Source: Hibiscus mutabilis
Taxonomy: Eukaryota > Streptophyta > Magnoliopsida > Malvales > Malvaceae
Reading direction: 5' to 3'
Assembly (NCBI GenBank): GCA_019671005.1
Contig: CM033728.1
Location: forward strand, 29,649,099-29,713,098
DNA length: 64,000 nt
In this document: piece after piece, positions 34,140 to 46,124 of the stretch
How positions within the stretch are numbered: the stretch's first letter is position 1
Layout: each line of letters begins with the position of its first letter
Translations under genes and position numbers: made by a program
Notes under the pieces: model-generated
What the model was told of the DNA's origin: nothing
The model's input: only the letters and a program-made list of their open reading frames with translations
The model's database searches: none

Positions 34140-35850
34140 TGTTACGCCCTAAAATTGGGCCTAGATGTGGGCCAGATCGGGTTAGGGGTTCAAGAGAACC
34201 GGTTTAGACAATTCGACTAGTTTCAAGAAATTAAATCTTAAAAATTGATTTTGGATTGAAATAAATCATGGTAAAATGTGGGAAATTACTTAATTAATAT
34301 TTTAAGTAATTTGGAAATGTCAATTTGGGATAATTAAATCTGATTTTATGACATTTTGGTCTAGTGACTAAATTGAAGATTTCAAAACTGTTTTTGGTGA
34401 CTAAATTGAAAGAGGATCAAAACTTAGAATCTTTAAGGAGCTATTTGACCACTAAGTTTTTATCAGATTTCTCTGTTGATTTGGGTTATTTTAAAGTGTT
34501 TAAAGGTGGTTTTATAAACAATTAAAAAGGATTTAATAAAAAGGAAGTTTGGTTAACTAAACCATTTTCTTATGTAATCACTTTTGATTCCACATTTTCT
34601 CTCTACTTTCTCAGCAACCAAACTATCAAAACCTTTCAAAAAATTCTAGGAATCAACCTCTTTTGATTTCGTTTTGATTTCTCATTTGATTCCTTTGATT
34701 TCCACAACTAAATCAACTTGGATTTCATCAAAACTTTGCCAAACAAGGGAGAAATCAACAATTAGAGGTGATTTTCGTTTCTCTCCTCTAATTAAGGGTT
34801 TTACTAAAATTCTCAAGTCCTTGATCCTTTGTTATTGATTTATGATATGAAGTTATGTTATTAATATGGATTTGTTGATTAAGTTGGGATTTAATCAGAA
34901 AATTATGAAAGATTGATTTGGATTTGTTTTGTTAATGAATCCAATTGATTAAAATCTTTATTTGAATGTATTTGATATTGAAAGAGTTGATTAATCCATC
35001 TAATCCCAAAACTAAGTGAATTGTTAGTTTTCTAGGTTGTGTATAGTTGGTTTTTGGCTTGATCATATTGTTGTAGTGTTGCTGGAGGTATAAGGAAGTG
35101 TTTAAGGTGTTTTTGGATATTAATTGATGATGTTAATGTGTTGGAATAATTAGATGTTGGCTGGGCTTTGATTAGGAAAGGTTTGGTAGTGTTCTTGATG
35201 GGTTTTAGGAGGGTGTTGAGTGGGATTTTGAGAGGCGACGTTGTGTTTGTTGGTTGCTGGAGGTTTGTGTTACAGAGATGTGTTTTAATCCTCTGTTTTT
35301 GGTTGGGTAAAGCAGGGGAGTTGAATCCTTTGGCTTTTGAAGAAGGTGCGGAAGCTTGGTTCGCGTAATGGCAAGCAAGCGTTGGATTGTTGGTGAGTGG
35401 AAAAGTGTTTTACTGCTGTTAAAAAGTTTGAAAAGGAGTTGTGGGAGTTTAGATAAAGTTTGACACAGTTATCTATGCTTGGAAGTAAGTATCAGTTGAT
35501 TTTCTCTCGATTTCGGCTTTTGCAAAATGAAATCTCGTGCAAATGTTATGGTTTTGATTACTCACTGTATTATGCATGTTTAGAAATGATTTATGATACA
35601 AATGATCATTGATGATTACTTTTGGGAATAACATATGATTTATACAAGTATTTTGAGAATATGAAAATACATGGTTTAATGTATTTGTGGAAGATTGATT
35701 TAATGCATATGTAAAACAATGAGGTAATGCTGTTTATTGAATATATTGGAAAGGGTTGTGTTTAAAATGACATCGGATATAGTTGTCATGTCATAGAGTT
35801 TAGAGTGCACTATAAAAAGTTGCCTCATGTTTGTCGAGCGGTGTTAAGAG
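34140..35850 (+). repeat. Element H1, 3' LTR (5' half only)
   Basis: It aligns with 25978-27590 of the 5' LTR, including one insertion relative to it near 35360-35490 that the 5' copy lacks (TGGCAAGCAAGCGTTGGATT onwards). It stops at GTGTTAAGAG where the next LTR starts. Confidence 0.87.
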
Positions 35851-36059
35851 TGTAATCACTAATTTTATCCGGGGTGTTAACCTGGTTTTTTTGTGAATAC
35901 TTAAAACAATGGGCTTTGGTTATTATTACCTTTTTCAATATTATAATAATGCAAAACCCAAAAAATACTATTATCGTAATATATTATATGTCATTATATT
36001 TAAAACCCCAAAATATTACAAGTATTATTTCTTTATTACTAATACCTATTTATAATTAA

Positions 36060-36350
36060 AAGCCCAAAAAAATTATTAGTATATTTGGTTATTTTTATTA
36101 TAATTACTATACTTATTATTATTAGTTTGTTCTTATTATATGTTATTTTGATTTGAAAGAAAAAACAAAACTCAAAAATATTATTACTATTATTATTTGT
36201 TTTTGTTAGTTTTATATATTATTATTACTATTTATTTTTATATATTATTATTTCTATTTATTATTATTATTGTTTTATTATTATTATATTATATTATTAT
36301 ATAACTATTCTTATTAAACGGAAATAGAAAAACAAACAACAAAATTAAAT
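36060..36350. repeat. ATT/TTA low-complexity tract
   Basis: Long run of imperfect TTATTA trinucleotides within the Tat/Ogre-like LTR. Confidence 0.8.
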
Positions 36351-37049
36351 AGTATTAAAATAAATAAATAAATAAGGCCCAAAGTTTGTTTTTACAGTCC
36401 ATTTACAATTAAAAAAACCAAAACAATTATGTTACATGGATTGGCCCGATAAGGCCGAAACTTAAACAAAAATCTAAAATTGAATCTGATAACCAAAAAC
36501 CCTAATGTTATCCTTTCTTGCAAAGCCTAATCTTGGCTGTTAGATTGGATGATAGATCTAACAGTCCAGATCGAGCGCTTGGCAGAAACCCTAGTAGCCC
36601 TTATATCCTCTTAGTGTCGCATCGTCATGGTCGTTGGATCAGGGGAGCACACCAATGGCCCATATCCATGTTGGGAGTAATCCAGACACTCACGCGTCTA
36701 TGTGCAGCTCGTTATCTCCCCCACGTGTGCGTAAAGATACCCGCTTGGCTCCTCAGCTTCCCACGCGTTCGTCCGTTCCATTCCTAGCACGTGCGCGGAC
36801 ATCATCGATGGCCCCCACCTCCTCATCTACCACGGATAGTGCGCAGCACCAACCAGCCATCACAAGAGCCTTTCTTGATCCTTGTCCAGTTCCCTCTCGA
36901 CCAGCAGCAACAACACATGCAAAAAAAATGGGGCATCAAAAATTGCAGAAACATAGATACAAACAAAGATCATCAGGGGATTTCAGAGCAAACCAATAGG
37001 GATTTTAAATGTTTTTTTTCATTTTTCTAATTGTTGTAAATTTTAGTGC

Positions 37050-37057
37050 TATATAAA
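37050..37057 (+). promoter_or_regulatory. Likely TATA box of the Tat/Ogre-like LTR
   Basis: TATATAAA in the context GTGCTATATAAAGCAAG, a clean plant core-promoter match in the first third of the LTR, as expected for the U3/R boundary. Transcription would be predicted to start about 25-35 bases downstream. Confidence 0.55.
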
Positions 37058-38684
37058 GCAAGTCTTAAACATTGTAACCCTAATCGGGGAATTGGGGGAA
37101 TTTTTCAAAGATCAAATATAAAAAGGGAACTTGGAGGTATATCTCTTTATTTTCCCATCGCATGCACACAAAAATTACTAAAATTAATCGGGGCTAGATT
37201 TTACCTTCATAGTCGCGGTCGTTTGCGTATCCTTCCTCCGATGACAATCCCATAGACTTCTTGTCGCCCAGGGTGAACCATGAGGAGAGGGTACCCCTTT
37301 TGGGTCTCTAGAATGAAAGGTATTTTTTTCATTTTTCAAAACTTGGGGGCTTCTGGTTTGTGTTTCTAAAACCTGGGTTTAGGGTTAGACACATAATAGA
37401 TTTGAGAGTTTGTGTTTTGGTTTGGGATCGAAGGGGGGAGGGATGAAGAACACCCACTGCGCTCTTCATGTTTTAGTGGTTTTGATCTGAAAAAAAAACA
37501 TATTCGAGCAGATGTTTTAGGGTTTTTAAGGATCAAAGTTGGGTTTTTGGGTGAATTGAGGAAGAACGTGAGATGAACTCAGGGTTTTGATTCATTTTGG
37601 GTTAATTTATAGGTTTTTGGTGTTTCTAGAGAGAGAGGCTCTCGGGTTTAGCGGTTATCCGAGGTGAGGAGAGAGAGAGAAGTGGGAAAAGGGTTCAACG
37701 TTTGGCCTAGGGGTATCATATATACCATTTTAAAAAATAACAAATGGGTTAATCCCACTTTTACTCACTCTGCGCTTTTGTAATATCATTTTAAGGGTTT
37801 CTATTTTTTTAAAATACACCTTCAGTCCCTCAATATTTTTCCCAAATCACGATTCACCCTAGAACGAGGCCGATTTGAAATTTTAAAAATGGTTTTATTA
37901 CTTTACGGTCCTTCTGTCCCAGTTTATTAGCAAGCCGATCCATTTCGCCTTTCTAAATCCCTTCCGCAATCCCTGAATGTTTCAAGTTTTTATAATCTCG
38001 TCCTTTCGGTTATTGGACCAGAATTTTAAACGTTAAATTTCTTATCCAGTCCTTCAAGCTTTGAGATTGTTTTCAATTTAATCCTTTCCTGGAATTTTGT
38101 GTTCGCGGTCTCTGTGATTTTAAAGTCTCTTCTTTTAAACCTTTTAGTTCAAATATGTTTTCTAGGGAAAATGACTCTTGGGATCCCCAAAATTTTCGAA
38201 TTCTTTTTCTTTAGGTCCTATTTGCAGGTGCATATTTATTTTTGCCCTTGCCTTTTATTTTCTTTAATTTACATTCCTTTAATTCATCTTTTTACAGTTA
38301 TGTTTATGGTTGTGGGTTCGAATATTTGTTTTAAACCTCCTTATGTGCTCGAGTATAGATTTCTTGCGCATGTTTTATTCTGTTTTATATTTAATGTTGC
38401 TTAAGTATCAATATATATGTCATATTAAATATATATGTATATATATATGGTTATGTTATTCTAAATAGTTTTCTTTCTTTTTATAATATAATACTCATAT
38501 TGTAAAAGTTTACATGTTTTATTGTACATACTGTGTTTTTGTATATTGCTATTACAATCCTATATTACTTGTTTTTTTGTGTTTGCCCTTTATATTAGCA
38601 TTCCTTTATTCGATTGTGTTTAGTTTGTTTTTGGTAGTTAGCCTTTTAAGTTAGCTTAGGGCTTAATTTAATTAATTTAAATTA

Positions 38685-39300
38685 TGCGCTCGGCTTATTG
38701 GGGCATAAGTTTTAAATCTAATTAAATTAAATGTAGGATTAGGTTAGTCGGAACCTTTAGTTAGATTTAAGTTCGAATTATTTTAATTAATTTAAATTCG
38801 TCCTTGGCTTATTGGGATGAATATTAAATTAATTAACTTAATTTAGCATCTCCTAATTACTTTAAGATAAAATTGATATTTGACTTAGATCACCTAATTT
38901 AAATCATAATTAATTAATTCGATTCATTTTAAATAGAATCCTTGGCTTATTGGGATACTAGTTTAAAATTAATTAAATTAATTATTATGACTCAAGATAA
39001 TCAATAAAATATTAGTTTTTCTATTTTTAGGATTTAATTAATTTACGGTTAATATTAGGCTAACCTAGTTAATAATTTGATCACTAATTAATTTCCCATA
39101 ATTTGAGCCTTTTTAGGTTAGGACTTCAGTGGACCTAGGGTTTAATTGCAAGTTCTTCCTTGCCATACGTTTTAATTTTCATTCATAAGACTCTAATATT
39201 TTAACGGACATGCATATGGTTAATTAACTTAAATTATAAAAAGGAGGTATTTATTAATTTCGATATTTGTGCCGTAACAGTCTTGGCTCATTGGATGTTG
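38685..39300 (+). repeat. Spaced GGCTTATTGGG repeats in AT-rich LTR sequence
   Basis: GGCTTATTGGG occurs at 38692, 38806 and 38944, with a degenerate GGCTCATTGGA at 39285. Each is followed by AATTAATTAAATT-type sequence, suggesting an old tandem unit of roughly 115-140 bp. Confidence 0.65.
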
Positions 39301-39881
39301 ACCAAATATTCGAATTAATTCTTACCATCTAAAGGTAAAGGTAATTTGAGATAAATTTTGACAAGTCATGACATCATTCTTAACTACTTGCGTCATGCAT
39401 AAAGGTGATGCACGAAGTTCGAACCATAAATTAACACAACATTCAGGCTTATTTGATGTCGGTTTAATCTCTGGTCCGAGGATTCGTTACCCTTATTAAT
39501 TAAATGCTTAATTAATCAAAATCCACCAATTTGACAAAGCTCGTTTAATTAAAGTCCAAATTCAATCACGAACAATTTATTTAAATCCAATTTAAGTTTC
39601 GATAATTTCCATCAATTAAAAGCAACATATATTTTGGTACCGATTTTCGGGCGTGATGGGGGTGCTAATCCTTCCTCACACGTAACCAACTCTCAAACCC
39701 ATTTTTTTGAGTAAATATATGGTTTTATGTTGTCCGGCCTACCTTAGTGGCCAGTGGCGACTCCAAGTTTTTTATTTTCAAAAATACGAAAAGAATTCCC
39801 GATTTTTATATTTTTCAAAAGAGAAAAGGAAAAGAACCCCCTTTTAGCAATTTTCGAATTAAAAAAAAAGGTCGCTACTGC

Positions 39882-39900
39882 TGGCGACTCCGCTGGGGAT
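39882..39900 (+). other. Primer-binding site of the Tat/Ogre-like element
   Basis: TGGCGACTCCGCTGGGGAT, close to the complement of a plant Arg tRNA 3' end. A shorter echo, AGTGGCGACTCC, occurs upstream near 39753-39764. Confidence 0.68.
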
Positions 39901-40863
39901 CAGATTTTTGTTTTTTTACAAAACAAAAGAGAGTTAAGCCAAGAAAATATATTTTTCTTTTAATGATGGAAGTTTTGAAATATAAATCGACTTTAATCAG
40001 GTTGTTCTTTCTTGAAGATATGACTTTAATTGTACATGCTTTTGTAATTGGTATTTTGAATTAATTACTCATTTAATTTCTAAGGAATCACCAACATGTG
40101 TTGCATCATGATCATCAAGCTTTATACCCGAGCTTTATCCCTTGAGTGGGAGTGAAACACCACATACACACGTGAGTAGCCCTCAACGGGTCAGTAATTC
40201 ACTTCCGAAATCCACACCTTTTGACACGTGAGCAACCCTCCACGTCACTAGGTTGTGCGTTCCCTCGGACCAAATCCAATTTGCAAGCCTGTAATGGGCC
40301 CGAATTGGGGTCCTTATTATCTTAGTTGGTAATAAGATAGGTTCGGGTATCCTTGATTAGAACTGAACCCATATGTGTGAGAATATAAGAAGCCCACCCC
40401 GATTAGAGCCATGCGGATGACCATAGCAAATTAGAATTAATGTTTTTAGGTTTCCGCTTTTCTTCGTTGATTAATTCACTTTGCTATACTTTTTAATTCA
40501 TCCCTTTATTTTTTCTATCCATTACAAAGAAGAAATCCAAGAGCATCATATACCGATGATGGAACGACACTAAGATGTTGCTTAGAATATTCAGGGGCAA
40601 GAAATGAGAGATGGCAAACTTGATGGCTCAAGTATTAGGAATTGCCCAATAGCTTTAGTTTCTAGAACAAGATGCTATCAGACTTCAGGGATTCGCAAAG
40701 GAGGAATCAAAAAAGGAACAAAGGTCATCTTGGTATGGGTCGTATGTCCAGCAGTTTTCTTTTATCATGGTAATGGAATTATATCTCAATAAGTGCAAGC
40801 TGTTTAACGAGGATATTTGCCGAATCAATATTTCCCTTTGTAATCATCCATGTTTACATTATG
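39901..40863 (+). other. Leader of the Tat/Ogre-like element; no gene readable
   Basis: About 960 bases with a GAGTGGGAGTGAAACACC segment followed by CACGTGAGTAGCCCTCAACG, a style seen in untranslated leaders of this lineage. Near 40560 there may be the decayed start of gag, but the frames are short and give no domain. Confidence 0.45.
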
Positions 40864-42136
40864 TGTAACACCCCTGTTTTGGGCCTAGCGGTTTTAGGGC
40901 TAGTTAGATGTTCTAGTGGACCGAGTTAGAGATTCTAGTCAAATTCGGGAGAAGATATTTTTATGAAAATGAGCTTTGGAAGGGTGACATTTTGGCTAGT
41001 GATCAAAATGCAATTTTTGAAAACTGTTTTTAAAGGTGATTATTTTGTAAAGAGTCAAAACTTTGAATCTTTAAGGAGCTATTTTACCATTTGGTCTAAT
41101 CCGAGTTTTATCTTAATTAGGATTATTTTTAAAAGAGTTTTAATTAAAGGAATTAAAGAGGGTTTAGTTAAAAGGTAGTTATTTTTTCCAAATCACAATT
41201 TGACGCAACTTTCTTCCTCTCATATTTTCTATCAAAGTACTCTCAGCCAAACACTCATTTTCTTATCAGGGATTCAAGGTAATGATCTTGTTTCTTAATT
41301 CTTTGATTGGCTAAATGATTCTTTAACTTGTTTTCCAAATATCTTATTGAATTTCATTGTTTTTCAAGAGGAAAACATCCAATTAAGGGGAAACTCACTC
41401 ATTGGAGGTAGGTTTCATTCTTCTCCCCTAATGAATGGTTCTTTACTGAAATTCCCAAGTTCTTGACTCTTTATATATGTTTTCTAATGGGTTTTAATTA
41501 ATTAATTATGGAATTTTTCTTAATTGAGGTTTATTTGATGGAATCTTGTGATTTTCGAATTGGATATGTTTTTCCAGTGTTGAGGATTGGTTTCAATCTT
41601 ATTTTGGATGCATTATAATGAGGATAAGTTGTTTTTATCATTATTTAGGTTGTTAGCTAGAGGTTTTTGGGTTGTTTTTGGAGTTTAATCTTTGCTAGAA
41701 GTAAAATGATGTTGTAAAAAGGTTTTTAGATATCATTTGATGAATTTTAATGTATTGAATAATTAAATTATGAATGGGTTAATATTGAGAAGTGTTTAAG
41801 GTTGATTACGGTAAGTTTCAGATGAGTTTTGAGTGGGCATCTTGAGAGCTGTGGGATTTTGGTTTGAAACAGAGAGTTGGATGCATTTTAATGCATGTTT
41901 CCCCTGGTTTTGTGTGGCCAAAACAGGGGATAATCAAGGCGTAGCACCTTGAGGTGGTTTGAGGCTTGCCGGGAGCTGGTTTCGCGTTAGCAAGCAATGC
42001 GAAGTGAAATCAATGAGTGGCAACGGTCTTAAAAGTCTTCCAAAAGGTTTGAAAGTGGTTTTGGAGGTTTAGGTTAAGTTTGAAACACTTACCTAAGCTT
42101 GGAAGTAAGTTTCCCTCCTTTGCTCTTTAATATCGG
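40864..42136 (+). repeat. Element H2, 5' LTR fragment fused to integrase
   Basis: It starts TGTAACACCCCTGTTTTGGG and matches 50824-52118. At about 42131-42138 (TATCGGTTCGGACG) the LTR sequence, which elsewhere continues ATCGGTTTCAGAT, jumps into integrase coding sequence (CGGACGTAAGGGTAAGC). The five bases before the LTR are TTATG. Confidence 0.85.
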
Positions 42137-42317
42137 TTCGGACGTAAGGGTAAGCTTAGTCTGAGGTTTATTGGACCATATGAGATCGTGGAGCGTGTTG
42201 ATCTTGTGGCTTATCGGTTGAGGTTGCCTTCCGAGCTTGAAAAAATACATGACGTGTTCCATGTATCCATGTTACGGATGTATCGGTCGGATCCTTTGCA
42301 CGTTATGCCGGTGGAGC
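42137..42317 (+). pseudogene. pol: H2 integrase C-terminal scrap
   Basis: It reads RKGKLSLRFIGPYEIVERVD, LVAYRLRLPSELEKIHDVFH and VSMLRMYRSDPLHVMPVEHI, the GPY/F domain up to the linker before the chromodomain. The left end is the fusion with LTR sequence. The right end is the M2 insertion; the same frame resumes at 50596 with IELRPDLSFDEE. Confidence 0.88.
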
Positions 42318-42322
42318 ATATT
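42318..42322. other. Left target-site duplication of element M2 (ATATT)
   Basis: ATATT precedes the TG of M2's left LTR and is repeated at 50596-50600, exactly where H2's coding sequence resumes. Confidence 0.9.
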
Positions 42323-42739
42323 TGTAACTCATCGACTCGGCCTAGTCGCAAGACAAGCTACATTAGGTTTATTGAAGTAAACCGGGAAGATTAAACCTAG
42401 AACTCATCCATTTTGTTCTTTTTATCTTGTCTAGGTGCATTAACGCTTTCCTACATGATCATACTGTTCATAGGTGAGCACTCATCTCAATCGGGCATCG
42501 TAGTGACATCCAATTGGACACAACACATTTTAGGGACCTAATTGTAAAAATAGCAATATAAAAGGTCTTTTCCAATTTTCAAGTTACCAACCTTTAATTA
42601 AGTTCGTTTCATGTTTATATGTAAAAAAATCAGCTTCAGACGATCAACCATGCTCAAGTAATTGACAAAACAAGATTTAGGGACAAAAATGAAAGAGAAC
42701 AGAACTGCCTTTCCAAGACATTAATAGAATTAAAGAAGT

Positions 42740-43015
42740 CCGTATCAAAACACTGAGCCTCGTATCGATACGGTTGTGAACTCATCGTTTTGATACGGCA
42801 AGATCTGTACTGGTACGCCATTTCGAGTATAACATACGTTTTAAAATCATTTCACATTGTACCGATACGATCCACTGGTGTTTCAGTACGCGGCCTCTCC
42901 TCCAAAAAGTAAAATTCCAGAAACCAATTGGCGTATCGAAATGCCCCTACAGTACTGAAACACCCTAGCCTTGTTTTTCAAGCTGTACCGATACGGTCCC
43001 CCGCGTTTCGGTACA
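42740..43015. repeat. GTAYCGRTAC motif cluster, M2 left LTR
   Basis: A perfect palindrome GTATCGATAC lies at 42762-42771, with near copies GTACCGATAC (two) and GTATCGAAAT-like decayed forms. Confidence 0.78.
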
Positions 43016-43767
43016 CCTAGGCCTGTAATGTCAAAACTAGATGGTTTTCACATAATTCGAGATGCATTTGGCCCCTAGCAACTTGAAAATATTCATATCA
43101 ACCCTTGAATACACATAATCTATCATTTATACCCAAATTAGACAAGCAAAACAACATCAAGCTTCCAAATGACTACTCTAGAGGCATGTTTCCTAGACCA
43201 CTTTGCCAAACATACCAAAACGCACAATTAGTCCATTCTCAGCATAAGCAGCATGCCAACACACACAACATAGCATACCAAACTTGATCAAACCAGCACA
43301 ACATGGCCATCCACAAGGATACTCTAGATGCATACCTAAACATCCATTCAACCTCAACTATAGGCAAGTAACAACATCAAGCTGAGCAACATATAACCAT
43401 CAACAAAAACCAGCATAGAATCGTTCTAAGAACCATAATGTAACGGATGTACAACTCCCCAAAACTATGGCGAACACATTGCCTTATTAACCGGAAACGT
43501 AACCGAGTTTATACTCAAAAGTAGTTTGTCTCTTGGATCCTTCCAAACCTTGCCTTTGCTGCCCCGAACTTTAATGCCCTGCATCATTAGGAAAAAGAGA
43601 ACGTAAGCACATATGCTTAGTGAGGATGCTCATAAACATTGATGCACTAAAAACCATTTAAAAAGCACATGCTTGTTTTTCCCAAAACATGCTTACAACC
43701 TAAGCATTTTTCCTTGATTCCACCCGAATCAAAACATAGTGATCTTTATATAACATCATATACAATT

Positions 43768-43825
43768 CATGCTTAAATCCCAAAGCATTTTAAGCAAACC
43801 ATGCTTAAATCCCAAAGCATTACAA
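43768..43825. repeat. 33-bp-type minisatellite, two copies (M2 LTR)
   Basis: ATGCTTAAATCCCAAAGCAT occurs twice, the reverse complement of the unit seen in H2 (52751) and H4 (60175). Confidence 0.75.
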
Positions 43826-43909
43826 ACAACACATGAACTTCCACATATATTGCCATTTATAGTGCCCCGGATAGACTACCTCTATCCTAAACACATATCA
43901 GATACACAG

Positions 43910-44150
43910 ATCTCTCATACCATGCCTAGTTAAACCACATGATATCCCAAACCTTGCCTAGCTAGACCGTAAGATTTGACACCCTCACCTAGTTAAACCG
44001 CAAGATCTCACCCTTGCCTAGTTAAACTGCAAGTGTACCGACCTTGCCTAGTTAATCCGCAAGATCACCATCAATTTAGGTTGCATAGTTAAATCGCAAG
44101 TCCTAAATGAGGTCCCCAATAGTCCGAGTGGCGTAGTTACACTGCCATAC
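43910..44150. repeat. CCTAGTTAAACCGCAAG tandem repeats (M2 LTR)
   Basis: At least five degenerate copies, for example CCTAGTTAAACCGCAAG, CCTAGTTAAACTGCAAG and CCTAGTTAATCCGCAAG. The equivalent position in H2 and H4 carries GGTCGGCTAA-type repeats. Confidence 0.72.
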
Positions 44151-45870
44151 CTCAAGGACCCATGGCCACGATCGATTTTGTTCATATTTTATAGTGCACT
44201 TGTAATCCTAGGCATGCTAAATAAATCCGATTGTTTTCTCATCTTGTCACATAGCCAATGTATCATTTACAAAACCATTTACTTACTGTTTTACAATGCA
44301 TTTCATAAAACACCGCATATGCAAATCTCATTGCCAATGCAATAACACCATTCCCAACCAGAATGAAAACCAATGCTCAATAGCATTTAATATACTTTCA
44401 AACCCCTGCATATGTACTCAAAATCATGCATTACTAGTAAGTAAGTCATACCATGTTTATCACCAAAACATGCAAACAACATGCTCAAATCTAAGCCGAT
44501 TTTCACGAGCAAAATAAGGGAAACTTACTTCCAAGCTTAGGTAAGCGTCTCACGCTTACCCTAAACTCCCAACAACCTCTACAAACCTTTGTAAAGCATT
44601 TAAAACCAGTTTCCACTCACCGATACGCCTCGCCTTCCTTGCCAACGCGAATTAAGCTCCCGGCAAGCTACCAAACAACGTCAAGCTTCATCTCCTTGAC
44701 TATCCCCTATTTTCAACACATAAAACTAAAGGATAAATGCATTAAAATGCATTCAAACCATTACCTAACAGCAATCTCCCGTGACTCCCAAGTTGCCCAC
44801 TCGGAAACCATCCAAAACATACTGAAATCACCATCAAACGTTTTCGAAACTTAACCCAGCCATAAAACAACAATTCAAGCCATCAACCAACAGCTAATAA
44901 CATCCAAAAAACTCTTTCTTAACATCATTTTATCTCTAGCAAAGATTAAACTCGATTATCTCCACAATACCCCAAAACTAGCAACCTAAATAATTAGAGA
45001 TTCAAGAGTTTCAAGATTCTATTGATAAAAACAACTTATCAACATCAAAGCACATCCAAAACATATATTAAATCAATCTCAAATACTGGAAATTAGATCC
45101 ACTTAAAAAATCACCATGTTTCATCAATATTTCCAAAATAACTCAATTAAACAATGATAAAACATTAAAATCATATTACAACTTATAAATCAAGGATCAA
45201 ATACTTGAGAATATCAATAAAGAACCATTTAACAGAGGAGATCACAGACCTTACCCCTGTTATTTGATTTCTCTTTCAATTGGCTTGTTGAAAGCTAAGA
45301 AAATATAAGATTTCAATGATTTTGCAAAACAAAGTTAAAGAATCAAATTAAAACCAATAATCTGAGTGAAAAGAGTTCCTTACCTCTGGATTTTGATGAA
45401 ATTCTGAGTGTTTGGAAGAAATGAAGTTTAGAGAAAAAGTTTAGGAAAAGTTACGTGAATTTCTTTTAAAAGCTAATAACTAACTTTAGATATTTAACCC
45501 TTAGTGACAATCTTTTAAAACACATGTTTAAAATGATTTAATTGAAGAGAGTAACCACCAGAAAACACTTGGTAGATTAGCTCCTTAAGGATTCTAAGGA
45601 TTTGACCCTTTTGATTTTAGTCACTTTAAAACAGTTTTCAAAACTTGTATTTTGGTCACTAACCCAAAATGTCAAATTTGCAAATCCCCTTTTCTAAAAT
45701 TGATTCCACCAAAACTCAATATATATTAAAAAGATGATTATTAACTATTTTTCCATATTTTTATCTTACCGAAAAATATACGGTCCCAAATCTGACTCGA
45801 ATCTCTAACCCGGTCCACCGGACCGTCTAATAAACCTCAAAACCGCTAAGCCCAAAACTGGGGTGTTACA

Positions 45871-45885
45871 ACTCTCCCCCACTTA
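45871..45885 (-). other. Polypurine tract of element M2
   Basis: The minus strand reads TAAGTGGGGGAGAGT next to the 3' LTR. Confidence 0.8.
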
Positions 45886-46117
45886 AGAAATTTCATCCCT
45901 AAAATTACCTGGAGGAAATAGATGCGGAAATTGCTCCTTCATATCCATCTTGATTTCCCAAGTTGCTTCCTCAACACCTTGGTGTCGCCACAAGACCTTC
46001 ACGAGCTCTATCGTCTTACCACGTAGGACTTTCTTGCTGGTATCGAGTATCTCTATGGGTTCCTCATAAAGGATAGATCCAGCCTCAACTCCACATCCTC
46101 CACCGACATAACATGCG
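45883..46117 (-). pseudogene. pol: M2 chromodomain
   Basis: Reads YEEPIEILDTSKKVLRGKTI, ELVKVLWRHQGVEEATWEIK and MKEQFPHLFPPGNFRDEIS. The chromodomain core is intact. The upstream part of this frame (CYVGGGCGVEAGS) is out of register with the integrase C-terminal piece, so a frameshift lies near 46115. Confidence 0.86.
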
Positions 46118-46124
46118 ATGGATT

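Larger units (their letters stand above)
25978..35850 (+). mobile_element. Element H1: plus-strand Tekay-like chromovirus with full domain order
   Basis: The 5' LTR (25978-29302), primer site, gag, protease, RT, RNase H, integrase with chromodomain, purine tract and the first 1.7 kb of the 3' LTR (34140-35850) are all present in order. The 3' LTR is cut by the Tat/Ogre-like LTR at 35851, so a target-site duplication cannot be tested; the five bases before the 5' LTR are ACCTC. By eye the LTR pair differs more than T's pair. Frameshifts and stops in gag, protease and RT make it defective. Confidence 0.9.
35851..39879 (+). repeat. Tat/Ogre-like LTR
   Basis: It starts TGTAATCACTAATTTTATCC and ends next to the primer site at about 39879; the exact last base is uncertain. 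It holds an ATT-rich low-complexity stretch (36060-36350), AACCCTA-rich segments, a TATA box (37050) and AT-rich repeats with GGCTTATTGGG (38685-39300). Proline/serine-rich short frames at 36518-37030 are judged non-coding. Confidence 0.68.
35851..40863 (+). mobile_element. Tat/Ogre-like element fragment (LTR plus leader)
   Basis: A single LTR of about 4.03 kb followed by an Arg-tRNA-type primer site and about 1 kb of leader. The lineage call rests on three things: the long LTR, the ending region GGGCGTGATGGGGGTGCTAA followed by CTCACACGTAACCAACTCTC, and the primer site TGGCGACTCCGCTGGGGAT. That primer type is known from Ogre/Tat gypsy elements rather than chromoviruses. Its coding part and second LTR are not in the window; H2 begins where it stops. 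Confidence 0.72.
42323..45870 (-). repeat. Element M2, 3' LTR (left copy)
   Basis: 3548 bp, TGTAACTCATCG to GGGGTGTTACA. It holds a motif cluster (42740-43015), two copies of the 33-bp minisatellite unit (43768-43825) and a series of CCTAGTTAAACCGCAAG-like repeats (43910-44150). Confidence 0.9.

Noticed and set aside
36518..37030. Pro/Ser-rich overlapping open frames resembling a small host gene
   Set aside because: They lie upstream of the LTR's TATA box, overlap in several frames and have no domain. They are better explained as LTR U3 sequence.
39747..40064. 105-codon frame spanning the Tat/Ogre-like LTR end and primer site
   Set aside because: It crosses the primer-binding site and consists mostly of Lys/Phe from A/T runs; not a plausible gene.
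40604..40792. Possible start of gag in the Tat/Ogre-like leader
   Set aside because: Only 62 codons, with no conserved gag motif; mentioned as leader only.
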